A DNA stretch of 64,000 nt from Vibrio gangliei (GTDB lineage Bacteria; Pseudomonadota; Gammaproteobacteria; Enterobacterales; Vibrionaceae). Below, piece by piece: positions 39,671 to 49,895 of the stretch. Position 1 is the first letter of the stretch; each line of letters begins with the position of its first letter. The notes beneath the pieces were generated by a model. It saw only the letters and a program-made list of their open reading frames with translations, had not been told where the DNA came from and searched no databases. The translations under genes and the position numbers were made by a program. The stretch spans positions 2,108,001 through 2,172,000 of the forward strand of contig NZ_AP021869.1 of NCBI RefSeq assembly GCF_026001925.1, written 5' to 3'.

Positions 39671-42600
39671 CTTGACTGATTTATCCAGCTGATATTCCCC
39701 TTTACTACGTGAAATTTCTTTAACTTCCGGAGAATCCAATGGGCCTTTGACCTCGTAACGGATCTTAGTAAATACATCGACCACAGGTGATAACACTTTC
39801 GTGATCGCAAAGATCGCCAGCGCCGTTTGAGGTGCAACGGCAAAAGCCGATACCAACGGAATACTGGAGGTGAGATCCGGCACGAAAGTCACTTCAGCAT
39901 CCACCAAACGTGTATTCAAGTCCGCTTTCCCTTTTAAGGTCATATCACCCGCTGCGCCATCCATTTCTAAGTCATTAGTGACAAACACACCACGACTGAT
40001 TTTGCCGCTGCCTTTAATTGAATCAAACGTCATACCGTCATCAAAAACACCGGTAAAATCAAGCTTCATTTTACGCACGATAGAATCAAGACTGAATAAA
40101 CCGAGCAGACGCGCCGCGCCATTTACATCGGTAATCACGCCATCTTTAAACTCCGTTTTCACTTGGCCACTTAAAGTATCGGTTTTGACTGACCAAGGCG
40201 AACCATCCCAACTCGACGCAATGGAAATATCGAATGAAGCTTTTTGGATCCCCGAATTAATCCCAAAGCGCGCCATCACTTCCGAGTTGTTTTTCCCCGT
40301 CAATGACATATCAAAATTAGAATGACTCTTTTCACCAGCCAGTTCCCACCAACCTTTGGCTTTTAAATGATTCGAGCCTGTTTTAAAGTCCAAATTTTTC
40401 CAGACTAAACGATTTTTTTCACGTTGTAATTGCATGTCTACCGTGCCGACTTTATAGCCTTGCAACCACAAATCATTTATTTTTAACGACAGATTAGGCA
40501 TGTACTGATGGAATTGACGGTCGAACTCACTGATCAGTGGCTCATCTTTCGCTTTATCAGAAATGAGTGTTGGCTCGCTGTCTTCAGAGTTATCCCATTG
40601 CGGTACAAAGATATGCACGCTCTTCAAATCTAAATTAAGATCTTTTTTATTACGGAACTCCCCTGTCCCCACAATCTCACTACTGGATAAATTAAAACGC
40701 CAGTTTTGAGGGCGATGAATCGCATTCAACTTCACTTTATGCCAATCCAATTCCCCGAGCACCAACGTTTGAGTATTAATGCTGATCACTTCCGGCATTG
40801 GAATCGCAGGCATGTCAACTTCATGCTTAGCCGCTTTATCACCGCTTTGTTGCGCAGCTTTTACATCGGCATTGCCCGAATCCACGTTCACCACAACCGG
40901 ATCTTTATCTGCAGGCTTCACTTTCAAGGAATGCTCACCATCCATGACAAAGTCAATCCACTCATCCGCGTTAAACTTATTATTATTCAACGATAAATAA
41001 TGACCGCCAATCGGGCTAACTTTAAAGTCACCTCGTCCGATAATTAAGTTGGTTGCCGTCAATACAGGTGTGTCTTGGCGAATATCGACATCGGCTTGGT
41101 ACTTCACATTCGGCAGGGTAATACGCGCATTAACCGTTTCTTGATTACCCGCAGCTTGAACTCGACCTTTCCCTTTAATACCAAGCGCTTTTCCAAGTGG
41201 CGCAGGGTATTGGCTGGTTAAAAACTCCAAATCCGCATTACCATCAATCTGGTAGGTGAAGCCAATATCATTAAGTTGAATATCGACACCAAGATTCCAC
41301 GGTGCGTTACCCGCCAACGGTTTTAACCACACAGAATCGATTTGTTGTTTCAGCTTGATCATATCGGTATCACCGACCACATCAATGCCAACGCTATACC
41401 CTTGACCTTGGCTGTGGCTGTTGAAATCCAACGCAATATCTTGATTTAGTAACTGAGCTTTTAAACCTGAGCCTGAGACCACATCATTATTAAACGTGAT
41501 TTTGCCGTTGGCGTGCTCAAGTTGAATCGATGGCGTTTGTACCTCAATCGGGTTGTCTTTCAAGTTAGCGAAACCACTCACATCGGCATCATCGCCATTG
41601 AATGGAATAGACAGATTTAACTCAGCGTCCACCGGTCCAGTCACTCTCACTGCCGTTAACGCCGCACCAACAGAATCCACCAGCGGAGTCGACATCATAT
41701 AATCACGAACTGATGCACCTTCACCTTGTGCTTGAGCGTGAATTTCAATATGACCATCAGGGGCTAAATCTGGAATCACACCGTCAATCTTATTCGCATG
41801 TACATCCATCAAATCCGCCGAAGTGGAATGTAGATACATACTCTGATTTTCAAACAACAAGTCGAGCTGTAAATTGGTGATCGATGGCCATGCGGTATCG
41901 AAACTAAAACGAGCGTCTTTCAAAGACAATTGTGCTTGGAAGATCCCTTTACGATTGGTATAAGGAAAGTCTTCTAATGCTCCGTACCATAAGATCTTCG
42001 CAGTCTTGGCACTACCCGCTTGAATAGCTGAGGAAAGGTAGTCAGTTAAATCACGACCGAGTGCTAAAGTTGGTAAATAGCGCCATGTTTCACCGGCTTT
42101 ATGCGCATCCGCTTCAACATATAAAGACAAAAATGGCGATTGCTCCGCTTTAAAATCGAGCTGAAACTCACCAATTGCAGACAGATCTTCGTTGGATACC
42201 TGAATTTTATCAGACCAAATTTTCCAACCGTCATCATAACGCTGCCACACTAGGTTAACTTTACTATGTTCAATATTGAGTGGCGCTTGGAATACCTCAC
42301 CATAAGGCACCACATCGTCATCAAGTGTGGCTTTAATTGAAGCATTGTCGGCGTTACCCGTCACGCTTGCTTGCAACTTATTGACGCCCGGCAGCAAATC
42401 CCATTGCTTGATCTTGGCATCCGTCAATTTAGCTGAATACGTGAATTGCTCTTTTTGCTTTGGAATATCCACTCGAATGTCTTCAATCGATCCACTTGGT
42501 TGCAAGTTATTTAACCAAGTCATGGCATCGTTTTGTGAGTGAAGTACCCCGACTAAAGGCGCGAGATATTGAATATCTAAACGAGAAATATTGAAGGCTT

Positions 42601-43630
42601 GATGATCTTTTTGCCAATCGAGCGCAAACTGGAATGCTGGCCAGTCGTCGTTATTAGTTTTGAATTGAAACTGTGAACCTTGGATCTTCCAGCCTTCGCC
42701 ATCAGGCTGCAGCTGCACTACGCCATGTTTAATATCCAACTGGTGAGCATCGTCCTCTTCTCCCCAAATCAAATACGACGGCATCAGCTCAACTAAGGCA
42801 TCCGTGGGCTTGCCTTGCTTCAAGGTTAGCCAAGTGTTGAGGCTGACACGGCCTGAATCAATGGAAGTGGTTTTTTTGATGTATTGTGGCATCCACGGCG
42901 TAACTCGGATATTTTGCGCGGAGACATAGAACTCGCCATCCAGATCACGCAAATTGCCATGCTCAGTAAAGTTAGCAATCACCGACACTTTATTGAGGTT
43001 GACCCCTGCAATGCTGACCAGACCTTCCGCTTTATGCTGATTGCCATTGTTTTGCCAGCGTAAACGATCGATATCCAATAGACGAATTTCGCCATTGGGA
43101 GCCAGATATTGAATACTGGAATCGGTCAGTGAAAACTCACCTAATTGACGCAAAAACAAGTTTTGAACATCTTTTAAAGCGTCTAAAGACGTGTCCGTTG
43201 TCGGCTTATTTGTCGATGAGTTTTTTTCTGGTACTAATGGCCAACGGCTGACATCAGCCCGTAACCCTTGAATTTTGACATCCGCTAGTTTGGGCGTGAA
43301 ATGAATCAATGACGCGAGAAAATCAATTTCGGCATCAGCGCGATCGATCGTCACAATAGGAATTTCTTCACCTGGCAGAAACACCTGAACATGTTTGAGA
43401 GCTAATGCAGGCGTTAAATTCCCCCAATAAGCGCGCACGGAATCAAATTCCACTTGCACGCCGGTCGCCTTTTGCACCTGCGCTTCAATGTTTTCACGGA
43501 ACTGGTCAAGGTTAGGTAAGAATAGGCGTAATAGCGTAACGCTGATCGCCCAAAACACCACAATCGTCAGGACCGCCCACAGAATGCCACGCCAAATACG
43601 GGTAGCCAATGTCAGTGTTTTTTCTGTCAT
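39668..43630 (-). CDS. yhdP: AsmA-like envelope protein YhdP
   Basis: YhdP is one of the large AsmA-like proteins (with TamB and YdbH) thought to carry phospholipids from the inner to the outer membrane. The 1320-residue protein has an N-terminal membrane helix (about residues 13-35), a long DUF3971 beta-groove and the C-terminal AsmA-like end (DLTSSIPLVSAFAVAPQTALAIFAITKVL followed by YEVKGPLDSPEVKEI). E. coli YhdP is 1266 aa. Its ATG overlaps the rng stop by one base (TAATG). It acts in the same outer-membrane lipid balance as the Mla genes at 22-25 kb. Confidence 0.93.
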   Translation of the reverse strand: MTEKTLTLATRIWRGILWAVLTIVVFWAISVTLLRLFLPNLDQFRENIEAQVQKATGVQVEFDSVRAYWGNLTPALALKHVQVFLPGEEIPIVTIDRADAEIDFLASLIHFTPKLADVKIQGLRADVSRWPLVPEKNSSTNKPTTDTSLDALKDVQNLFLRQLGEFSLTDSSIQYLAPNGEIRLLDIDRLRWQNNGNQHKAEGLVSIAGVNLNKVSVIANFTEHGNLRDLDGEFYVSAQNIRVTPWMPQYIKKTTSIDSGRVSLNTWLTLKQGKPTDALVELMPSYLIWGEEDDAHQLDIKHGVVQLQPDGEGWKIQGSQFQFKTNNDDWPAFQFALDWQKDHQAFNISRLDIQYLAPLVGVLHSQNDAMTWLNNLQPSGSIEDIRVDIPKQKEQFTYSAKLTDAKIKQWDLLPGVNKLQASVTGNADNASIKATLDDDVVPYGEVFQAPLNIEHSKVNLVWQRYDDGWKIWSDKIQVSNEDLSAIGEFQLDFKAEQSPFLSLYVEADAHKAGETWRYLPTLALGRDLTDYLSSAIQAGSAKTAKILWYGALEDFPYTNRKGIFQAQLSLKDARFSFDTAWPSITNLQLDLLFENQSMYLHSTSADLMDVHANKIDGVIPDLAPDGHIEIHAQAQGEGASVRDYMMSTPLVDSVGAALTAVRVTGPVDAELNLSIPFNGDDADVSGFANLKDNPIEVQTPSIQLEHANGKITFNNDVVSGSGLKAQLLNQDIALDFNSHSQGQGYSVGIDVVGDTDMIKLKQQIDSVWLKPLAGNAPWNLGVDIQLNDIGFTYQIDGNADLEFLTSQYPAPLGKALGIKGKGRVQAAGNQETVNARITLPNVKYQADVDIRQDTPVLTATNLIIGRGDFKVSPIGGHYLSLNNNKFNADEWIDFVMDGEHSLKVKPADKDPVVVNVDSGNADVKAAQQSGDKAAKHEVDMPAIPMPEVISINTQTLVLGELDWHKVKLNAIHRPQNWRFNLSSSEIVGTGEFRNKKDLNLDLKSVHIFVPQWDNSEDSEPTLISDKAKDEPLISEFDRQFHQYMPNLSLKINDLWLQGYKVGTVDMQLQREKNRLVWKNLDFKTGSNHLKAKGWWELAGEKSHSNFDMSLTGKNNSEVMARFGINSGIQKASFDISIASSWDGSPWSVKTDTLSGQVKTEFKDGVITDVNGAARLLGLFSLDSIVRKMKLDFTGVFDDGMTFDSIKGSGKISRGVFVTNDLEMDGAAGDMTLKGKADLNTRLVDAEVTFVPDLTSSIPLVSAFAVAPQTALAIFAITKVLSPVVDVFTKIRYEVKGPLDSPEVKEISRSKGEYQLDKSVK

Positions 43631-45099
43631 TACATCATCACAACATCAAATTGCTCTTGGCTATATAGTGGCTCTGCTTGAATTTTTACTTGCTTACCAA
43701 TAAACAGCTCCAACTCAGCCAATGCGTGTGACTCTTCACCTTGCAACGCTTCAGCCACCGCAACCGCCGCATAGACGACAAAATTATCGGCATCATACGC
43801 ACGATTCACTCGGGTAATCTCACGCAGGACTTCATAACACACGGTTTCAACAGTTTTGACTGAACCTCGTCCGTTACAGGTTGGACAACCGGAACACAGC
43901 ACATGTTCAATACTTTCACGCGTGCGCTTACGAGTCATTTCGACTAATCCCAGCTGTGTAAAACCGTTAATATTGGTTTTCACACGATCTTTAGATAACG
44001 CCAATTCCAATGATTGCAATACACGACGACGATGCTCATCTTCTAACATGTCGATAAAATCAATGATGATGATGCCACCGAGGTTACGTAAACGCAGTTG
44101 GCGAGCGATGGCCTGTGTCGCTTCAATATTGGTATTGAAAATGGTTTCTTCGAGATTACGGCTCCCCACAAAAGCGCCAGTATTGATATCTACCGTGGTC
44201 ATGGCTTCGGTTTGGTCGATGATCAAATAACCGCCCGACTTTAATTCCACTTTACGATCTAAAGAACGCTGGATTTCATTCTCAGTATCGTACATATCAA
44301 AGATGGGCTTATCACCGCTATACAAGACCAGCAAGTCAGTCAGATTCGGCACAAATTCAGATGTAAACTCAAGCAAGGTTTCGTAGGCTAAGCGGGAATC
44401 CACTTGAATGCGGCTGATCTCCGTCCCCACAAAGTCTCGTAGAATACGTTGTGCCAAGCCAATTTCGCCATACAGCATGGAACGCGTTTTGTATTTAGCG
44501 CGTCGTTCGTTGATTTTATTCCACAAACGCTTTAGAAATGCGGCATCTTGTGCCAATTCTTCGCTGTCAGCCCCTTCCGCAGCCGTACGAATAATAAAGC
44601 CGCCATTTTCATCACAATATGGCAACACGGTTTTTTTCAAACGTTCGCGTTCCACTTCATCATCAATACGCTGTGAGACACCAACATGCGCCGCGCCAGG
44701 CATAAAGACCAAATAACGAGAAGGCAAAGTAATATCCGTAGTTAAACGCGCGCCTTTCGTTCCTAGTGGATCTTTCACCACTTGAACAACCAAATCTTGG
44801 CCTTGACGCACCAATTCAGCAATATCGCGTACTTTAAATTGCTTCTTTTCGTTCTCAGCGACACATTCTGTATGCGGTACGATATCCGAGGCATGAAGAA
44901 AAGCGGCTTTATCTAAACCAATATCCACAAACGCCGCCTGCATACCAGGTAGCACTCGGCTGACTTTTCCTTTGTAAATATTACCAACGATGCCACGGCG
45001 TGCTTCACGTTCAATATGCACTTCTTGTAACATCCCCGACTCAATCATCGCAACGCGGGTTTCGCTCGGTGTGACGTTAATTAATAATTCTGCACTCAT
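43630..45099 (-). CDS. rng: Ribonuclease G
   Basis: RNase G processes the 5' end of 16S rRNA and cleaves some mRNAs. The 489-residue protein has an N-terminal S1 domain (GNIYKGKVSRVLPGMQAAFVDIG), the RNase E/G catalytic core with DINTGAFVG and IIIIDFIDM, and the zinc-link CPTC in CSGCPTCNGRG. The start at ATG 45099 follows GAGAGG; a TTG 15 bases upstream overlaps that ribosome site. It sits between maf and yhdP as in E. coli. Confidence 0.96.
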   Translation of the reverse strand: MSAELLINVTPSETRVAMIESGMLQEVHIEREARRGIVGNIYKGKVSRVLPGMQAAFVDIGLDKAAFLHASDIVPHTECVAENEKKQFKVRDIAELVRQGQDLVVQVVKDPLGTKGARLTTDITLPSRYLVFMPGAAHVGVSQRIDDEVERERLKKTVLPYCDENGGFIIRTAAEGADSEELAQDAAFLKRLWNKINERRAKYKTRSMLYGEIGLAQRILRDFVGTEISRIQVDSRLAYETLLEFTSEFVPNLTDLLVLYSGDKPIFDMYDTENEIQRSLDRKVELKSGGYLIIDQTEAMTTVDINTGAFVGSRNLEETIFNTNIEATQAIARQLRLRNLGGIIIIDFIDMLEDEHRRRVLQSLELALSKDRVKTNINGFTQLGLVEMTRKRTRESIEHVLCSGCPTCNGRGSVKTVETVCYEVLREITRVNRAYDADNFVVYAAVAVAEALQGEESHALAELELFIGKQVKIQAEPLYSQEQFDVVMM

Positions 45100-45223
45100 G
45101 GTTGTGCCTCTCAAATTGGTCAGGTTCTACCTCAGGTTTGGCCAACAAAAAATGATAAAAAGCTGCGCCAAAACTGAGATGACCTAAATATAAATTAGAA
45201 ATTTTGTGTTCGAATCCGGAGCC

Positions 45224-45838
45224 CTAAAAACTGCTAATACCAAATTCGGGCAGGCTAAGTAATTCATCGCTTTCCAGTAAGGGTAGCCCCATCACAGCGT
45301 GAAAACTGCCTTCAATACGTGAAACAAAGCGACCACCAATACCTTGAATGCCGTAACCTCCGGCTTTATCGCATGGTTCACCTGTATTCCAATAAGATAT
45401 TATTTCGTGCTCGGTTAATGCTTTAAACCAAACATCCGTTACGACGGTACGAGTTTGGCTATGAATGGCATTCGCAACCGTCACTGCTGTCATCACCTGA
45501 TGCTTTCTACCAGACAATAACGCCATCATGTGACAAAAGTGGGAAAAATCATTCGGCTTTTCGAGAACGTGATCATCCACAACTACGATCGTATCCGAGC
45601 CTAACACCGGTAGTGAAAATGATGGAGTTTGCTTGGCAAGCATTGCAACGCCCGCTTGAGCCTTCTGACAAGATAAACGCGCCACATAATCGGGCGCAGT
45701 TTCATTAGATTGTTGCTGCTCTTCAATATCTGGCACGACAATGCCAAATTGATAGCCGAGTTGAATAAGAAGCTCTTTACGTCTTGGGGAGCTAGACGCT
45801 AAATAAAAACTCGGCTGCGATTGAAATTGACCAGACAT
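45224..45838 (-). CDS. maf: Maf/YhdE nucleoside triphosphate pyrophosphatase
   Basis: Maf proteins hydrolyse non-canonical or selected nucleoside triphosphates (YhdE: dTTP/UTP). The 204-residue protein has the signature LASSSPRRKELLIQLG (about residues 13-28), GSDTIVVVDD (about 80) and GYGIQGIGGRFVSRIEGS. It lies between mreD and rng, the classic mreBCD-maf-rng order. Confidence 0.94.
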   Translation of the reverse strand: MSGQFQSQPSFYLASSSPRRKELLIQLGYQFGIVVPDIEEQQQSNETAPDYVARLSCQKAQAGVAMLAKQTPSFSLPVLGSDTIVVVDDHVLEKPNDFSHFCHMMALLSGRKHQVMTAVTVANAIHSQTRTVVTDVWFKALTEHEIISYWNTGEPCDKAGGYGIQGIGGRFVSRIEGSFHAVMGLPLLESDELLSLPEFGISSF

Positions 45839-45896
45839 ACGACCTCATAGTACCAATAAAATAGACAACGTCGGCCATACGCCATTCAATAGCAGT

Positions 45897-46385
45897 TTAA
45901 CGCATATGCCAGTGTCTTCTTAACCTTCTCAGTAATAAGAACATCCAAGGCCACAAAATACAGTTGATGGCTCCCGCCCAAAGGTAATGTGGATCAAACT
46001 CCACATCTTGGATTAGGAACTCACCGAAAAATTCTAAAAATTCCGCTAGTACGGTTAACGCACCAATCACAACACCTTGCTGCCATAACGCCATGTTACG
46101 CAAGACTTGGAAATTCAACGCCACTAAATACGCCACGACAGACATGACTATACCGTGAATACCTAAAGTACTTCCAATAACAAGATCCCAAAGTAAGCCT
46201 AAGATCAACGCTGAACCGACATTAACTCGATGCGGCAAGGCTAAAATCCAATAACAGGAGACTAAGATCACCCAAGTTGGACGCATCATTTCAAGAGGCC
46301 CAGGCCAAGGCACGGCTTGTAAGATCAGTGCAATAACAAATGAGCACCAAATAATAAATTTACTGCGTAGTATATTATTGCCCAT
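45897..46385 (-). CDS. mreD: Rod-shape protein MreD
   Basis: MreD is a small inner-membrane protein of the rod complex that works with MreC. The 162-residue product has about five membrane spans (W-VILVSCYWILALPHRVNVGSALILGLLWDLVIGSTLG is typical). Its start overlaps the end of mreC by 11 bases. Confidence 0.94.
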   Translation of the reverse strand: MGNNILRSKFIIWCSFVIALILQAVPWPGPLEMMRPTWVILVSCYWILALPHRVNVGSALILGLLWDLVIGSTLGIHGIVMSVVAYLVALNFQVLRNMALWQQGVVIGALTVLAEFLEFFGEFLIQDVEFDPHYLWAGAINCILWPWMFLLLRRLRRHWHMR

Positions 46386-47256
46386 TGATACCCGCCTGTT
46401 CTGTTTGCTCTATCGTTTGTGCTTGCTTTTGACGTTCTTGATCTGGCCACACCAATAACAAGTAACGCAGACGGTCAAACTCAACCACAGGTTTGGCGGT
46501 GATTTCAGCAAAAGGAATACGATTATCGTTTTTTACTTCCGTCACATAACCAACAGGATAGCCTTCAGGGTAACGACCAGCCAGACCAGAAGAAACCAGC
46601 AGATCACCGGTTTGAATGTCGGTACTGGTTGGCACGTTTTCAAGTTGAATCGAATCTATATCCCCATTACCGGAAGCAATAACACGGATATCATTTCGCA
46701 ATACTTGCACAGGAATGGAGCTGTTACTGTCCGTCAGTAATAACACACGGCTGTTATGTGCCGATACGTTAATCACCTGACCAACAATCCCTTTTTCATT
46801 GATAACAGGCTGACCTTCATAAACGCCATCAGTATGACCTTTATCGATCACCACTTGATGTCGATATGGTGAAGAATCTACCGCCATCACTTCGGTCACG
46901 ACTTTTCGTTCATCACGCACATAAGGAGAATCCAGCAATTCACGTAAACGTTCGTTTTCTTCTTTGTATTGCTTCAATAATAAGAGATCGCTTTTTAAAG
47001 TCAGCAACTCATTTTTCAATGCGCTGTTCGTTGTAATAAGAGATTTCATACTATTAAGACGCTCGTACATGCCATCAAACATGCTTCGAGGTAAGTTAGC
47101 CGCATACTGAATGGGGGCGACAGAACTATTGAGTAAATAACGTACGTTTGAGAATGTGTCTAAACGACTATCAGCCAGCATTAAGCCGGCTGATAAGATC
47201 AGTGCGAAAAATAAACGCAGTTGTAAAGATGGGCCGCGGCCAAATATCAATTTCAT
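46375..47256 (-). CDS. mreC: Rod-shape protein MreC
   Basis: MreC links the MreB cytoskeleton to the peptidoglycan synthases PBP2/RodA. The 293-residue protein has one membrane helix (about residues 11-28), a periplasmic coiled coil (about 65-105, LLTLKSDLLLLKQYKEENERLRELL) and two beta domains (VIDKGHTDGVYEGQPVINEKGIVGQV; SSGLAGRYPEGYPVG). It is separated from mreB by a repeat element. Confidence 0.95.
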   Translation of the reverse strand: MKLIFGRGPSLQLRLFFALILSAGLMLADSRLDTFSNVRYLLNSSVAPIQYAANLPRSMFDGMYERLNSMKSLITTNSALKNELLTLKSDLLLLKQYKEENERLRELLDSPYVRDERKVVTEVMAVDSSPYRHQVVIDKGHTDGVYEGQPVINEKGIVGQVINVSAHNSRVLLLTDSNSSIPVQVLRNDIRVIASGNGDIDSIQLENVPTSTDIQTGDLLVSSGLAGRYPEGYPVGYVTEVKNDNRIPFAEITAKPVVEFDRLRYLLLVWPDQERQKQAQTIEQTEQAGINGQ

Positions 47257-47302
47257 GCAGTTAAATTGTGTATCGATTCAATCTTAGTCGATAACGCCTA
47301 AA

Positions 47303-47367
47303 TCATTGGTGTTGTAGAGAGGCGAATGAATGCCGTCAATGACGCTACAATTCCAAACATAAAGGAG

Positions 47368-47370
<3 letters not shown>
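47303..47370 (-). repeat. Vibrio-type ~70-bp hairpin repeat, copy 2, ending at the mreB stop
   Basis: On the minus strand it begins TAACTCC, where TAA is the mreB stop codon. The arms TTTGGAATTGTAGCGTC and CTCTACAACACCAATGAT surround GACGGCATTCATTCGCC. The order and spacing match copy 1 at 39597-39670. Confidence 0.75.
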
Positions 47371-48489
<1,119 letters not shown>

Positions 48490-48559
48490 TTAACCTCATA
48501 CAGAGTAAGAATAGGCGGGATTCTTACACAAAGTTAACCCAAGGAAGGAAAAAAGATGT

Positions 48560-48712
48560 GCGTCTCTCGATACTCGGGCGCTTCGCTGCTCGTGGCTCGG
48601 AAAAGAGCAAAGAGCGGTTCCTAGGTGCTAGTCCCTGGTTTATAGGAAAAGAAAGAGCGAGCGTATCTCGGTGCTCGGGCGTTTCACTGCTCGGGGCTCG
48701 AAAAAGACAAAA
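48560..48712 (+). repeat. Two direct copies of the CTCG repeat upstream of mreB
   Basis: Copy one contains CTCGGGCGCTTCGCTGCTCG then TGGCTCGGAAAAG. Copy two contains CTCGGGCGTTTCACTGCTCG then GGGCTCGAAAAAG. They are about 104 bases apart in the same orientation. Confidence 0.8.
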
Positions 48713-48746
48713 GATAGGTTGCGAGTTACTAGATAAAAAATCCGTC

Positions 48747-48781
48747 ATCCTGAAAAGCGACGAAGGAGCGCAGTTCAGGAT
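48747..48781. repeat. Short hairpin repeat ATCCTGAA...TTCAGGAT
   Basis: A perfect 8-bp inverted repeat encloses a 19-base loop with GCGACGAAGGAGCG. I know similar dispersed sequences from other vibrios and relatives. No T run follows. Confidence 0.6.
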
Positions 48782-48907
48782 CTCCAACCGCTGTAGGAGA
48801 TTCCAAACAGTTCGTACCTCACTTTTGGAATAACGATGTTACATTTCCCTTCTCTAAAAGACGCTCCCCGAAACCACTCTTCCTAGGGACTAGGACCCGC
48901 TCCCCTA

Positions 48908-49366
48908 TCACTTCCCCGTTAAATTCGGCTCACCCCGATAAATAATACGATCATTGCCTCGATAGGAACCAAAATTAACGACAGTGGAAGGATCTTCATC
49001 ACCTTTATTACGCCAATTATATTGCAGCCAAGGTTGCTTAATATCCTCTTCAATACTCCAACCTTCGTTGGTCGCCTTTAGCTCATCATCTTCAGCCGGT
49101 TCAGCATTGTTGCCATAGCCACCAACAGTGTCGCTATTCCCTTGACGCAAGAATAAACGAACGGTTTCACGTTGTGAGTTCACTTGTTGTGCTCTAAGCA
49201 CACTAGATTTACCTGCACTCACTTTCTGCAAGCTCGATGGGCTATTGCTACTTAATTGAGCCGAACTCCCAGTGACATTACTCTGCACGTAATACACATT
49301 AGCCTTAAACTCACTGCCACTATCATCTGTATTGGTCACAAAACTATTGCCATTCCAGTATTCGGT
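48908..49366 (-). pseudogene. mshQ: 3' remnant of mshQ (DUF6701 C-terminus)
   Basis: About 150 codons read EYWNGNSFVTNTDDSGSEF at the start and PWLQYNW...VVNFGSYRGNDRIIY near the end, which is the usual C-terminal pattern of DUF6701 proteins such as MSHA-locus MshQ. MshQ is normally over 1000 residues, and the whole N-terminal part is missing. There is no start codon of its own beyond an internal GTG, and the 5' end joins directly to mshJ. The position next to mreB is where mshQ lies in V. cholerae. It is not expected to give a working protein. Confidence 0.8.
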
Positions 49367-49895
49367 TGAGCCAAGTAATCGGCAATATCAAAATAATTAC
49401 CGGTTAAATTAATTTTCACTGGATGAATATAGTAACCAATGGTTTCATCCGAGCCATCAATCAAGATCGGTTCACTCGGCATGGAAGTCAAAGACACCAG
49501 TTGTAATTTGTGCGTTTTTTCTAATACATTTTCCAATAACGCCGCCATGCCTTCTGGCGTCACTAAACCATCCACCACGCTAGATAAACGCAATGACAAA
49601 TCTTGGCTTTCTGTGAGTAAGACAGTGTACTCTTTATCCACTTGTCATTCGGATCTTGCTCAAGTTTATGTTTGATCATGGCAATATCGCCTTGCAGCTG
49701 ACCAATCTGCCCCTGAAGCGAAGCAATACGAACGCGTTTGGCGTTGTTATCTTCTTGAATGGGTTCAATCACAAACGTAAACAGTAAAAATAAAATCGCT
49801 ATCCAACCAGCAATGGTGGTCAGCCATTTTTCGCGCTCTGATAATTTAGCGAACTTCTCACTCAACTCAGCCCATTGTTTTTTCAAAGCATCCAT
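49364..49895 (-). pseudogene. mshJ: mshJ, frameshifted and truncated
   Basis: MshJ is a PilO-like inner-membrane protein of the MSHA pilus platform. The start is normal (MDALKKQWAELSEKFAKLSEREKWL, one membrane helix at about residues 26-44, then a coiled coil). Near 49641-49646 the frame is lost after LEQDPND; shifting one base restores KEYTVLLTESQDLSLRLSSV and NYFDIADYLAQ. The 3' end then runs into mshQ sequence at about 49364-49372. Roughly 175 of ~215 codons remain. The shift looks like loss of one C in GACCAAGTG. Confidence 0.85.

Noticed and set aside
48908-49339. A separate small pilus gene such as mshK
   Set aside because: The sequence fits the C-terminal DUF6701 pattern of MshQ and not the short MshK protein, and it has no proper start.
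49563-49895. A 110-residue intact protein at the mshJ start
   Set aside because: The last ~20 residues come from a wrong frame; the normal mshJ sequence continues in another frame, so this is a frameshifted pseudogene.
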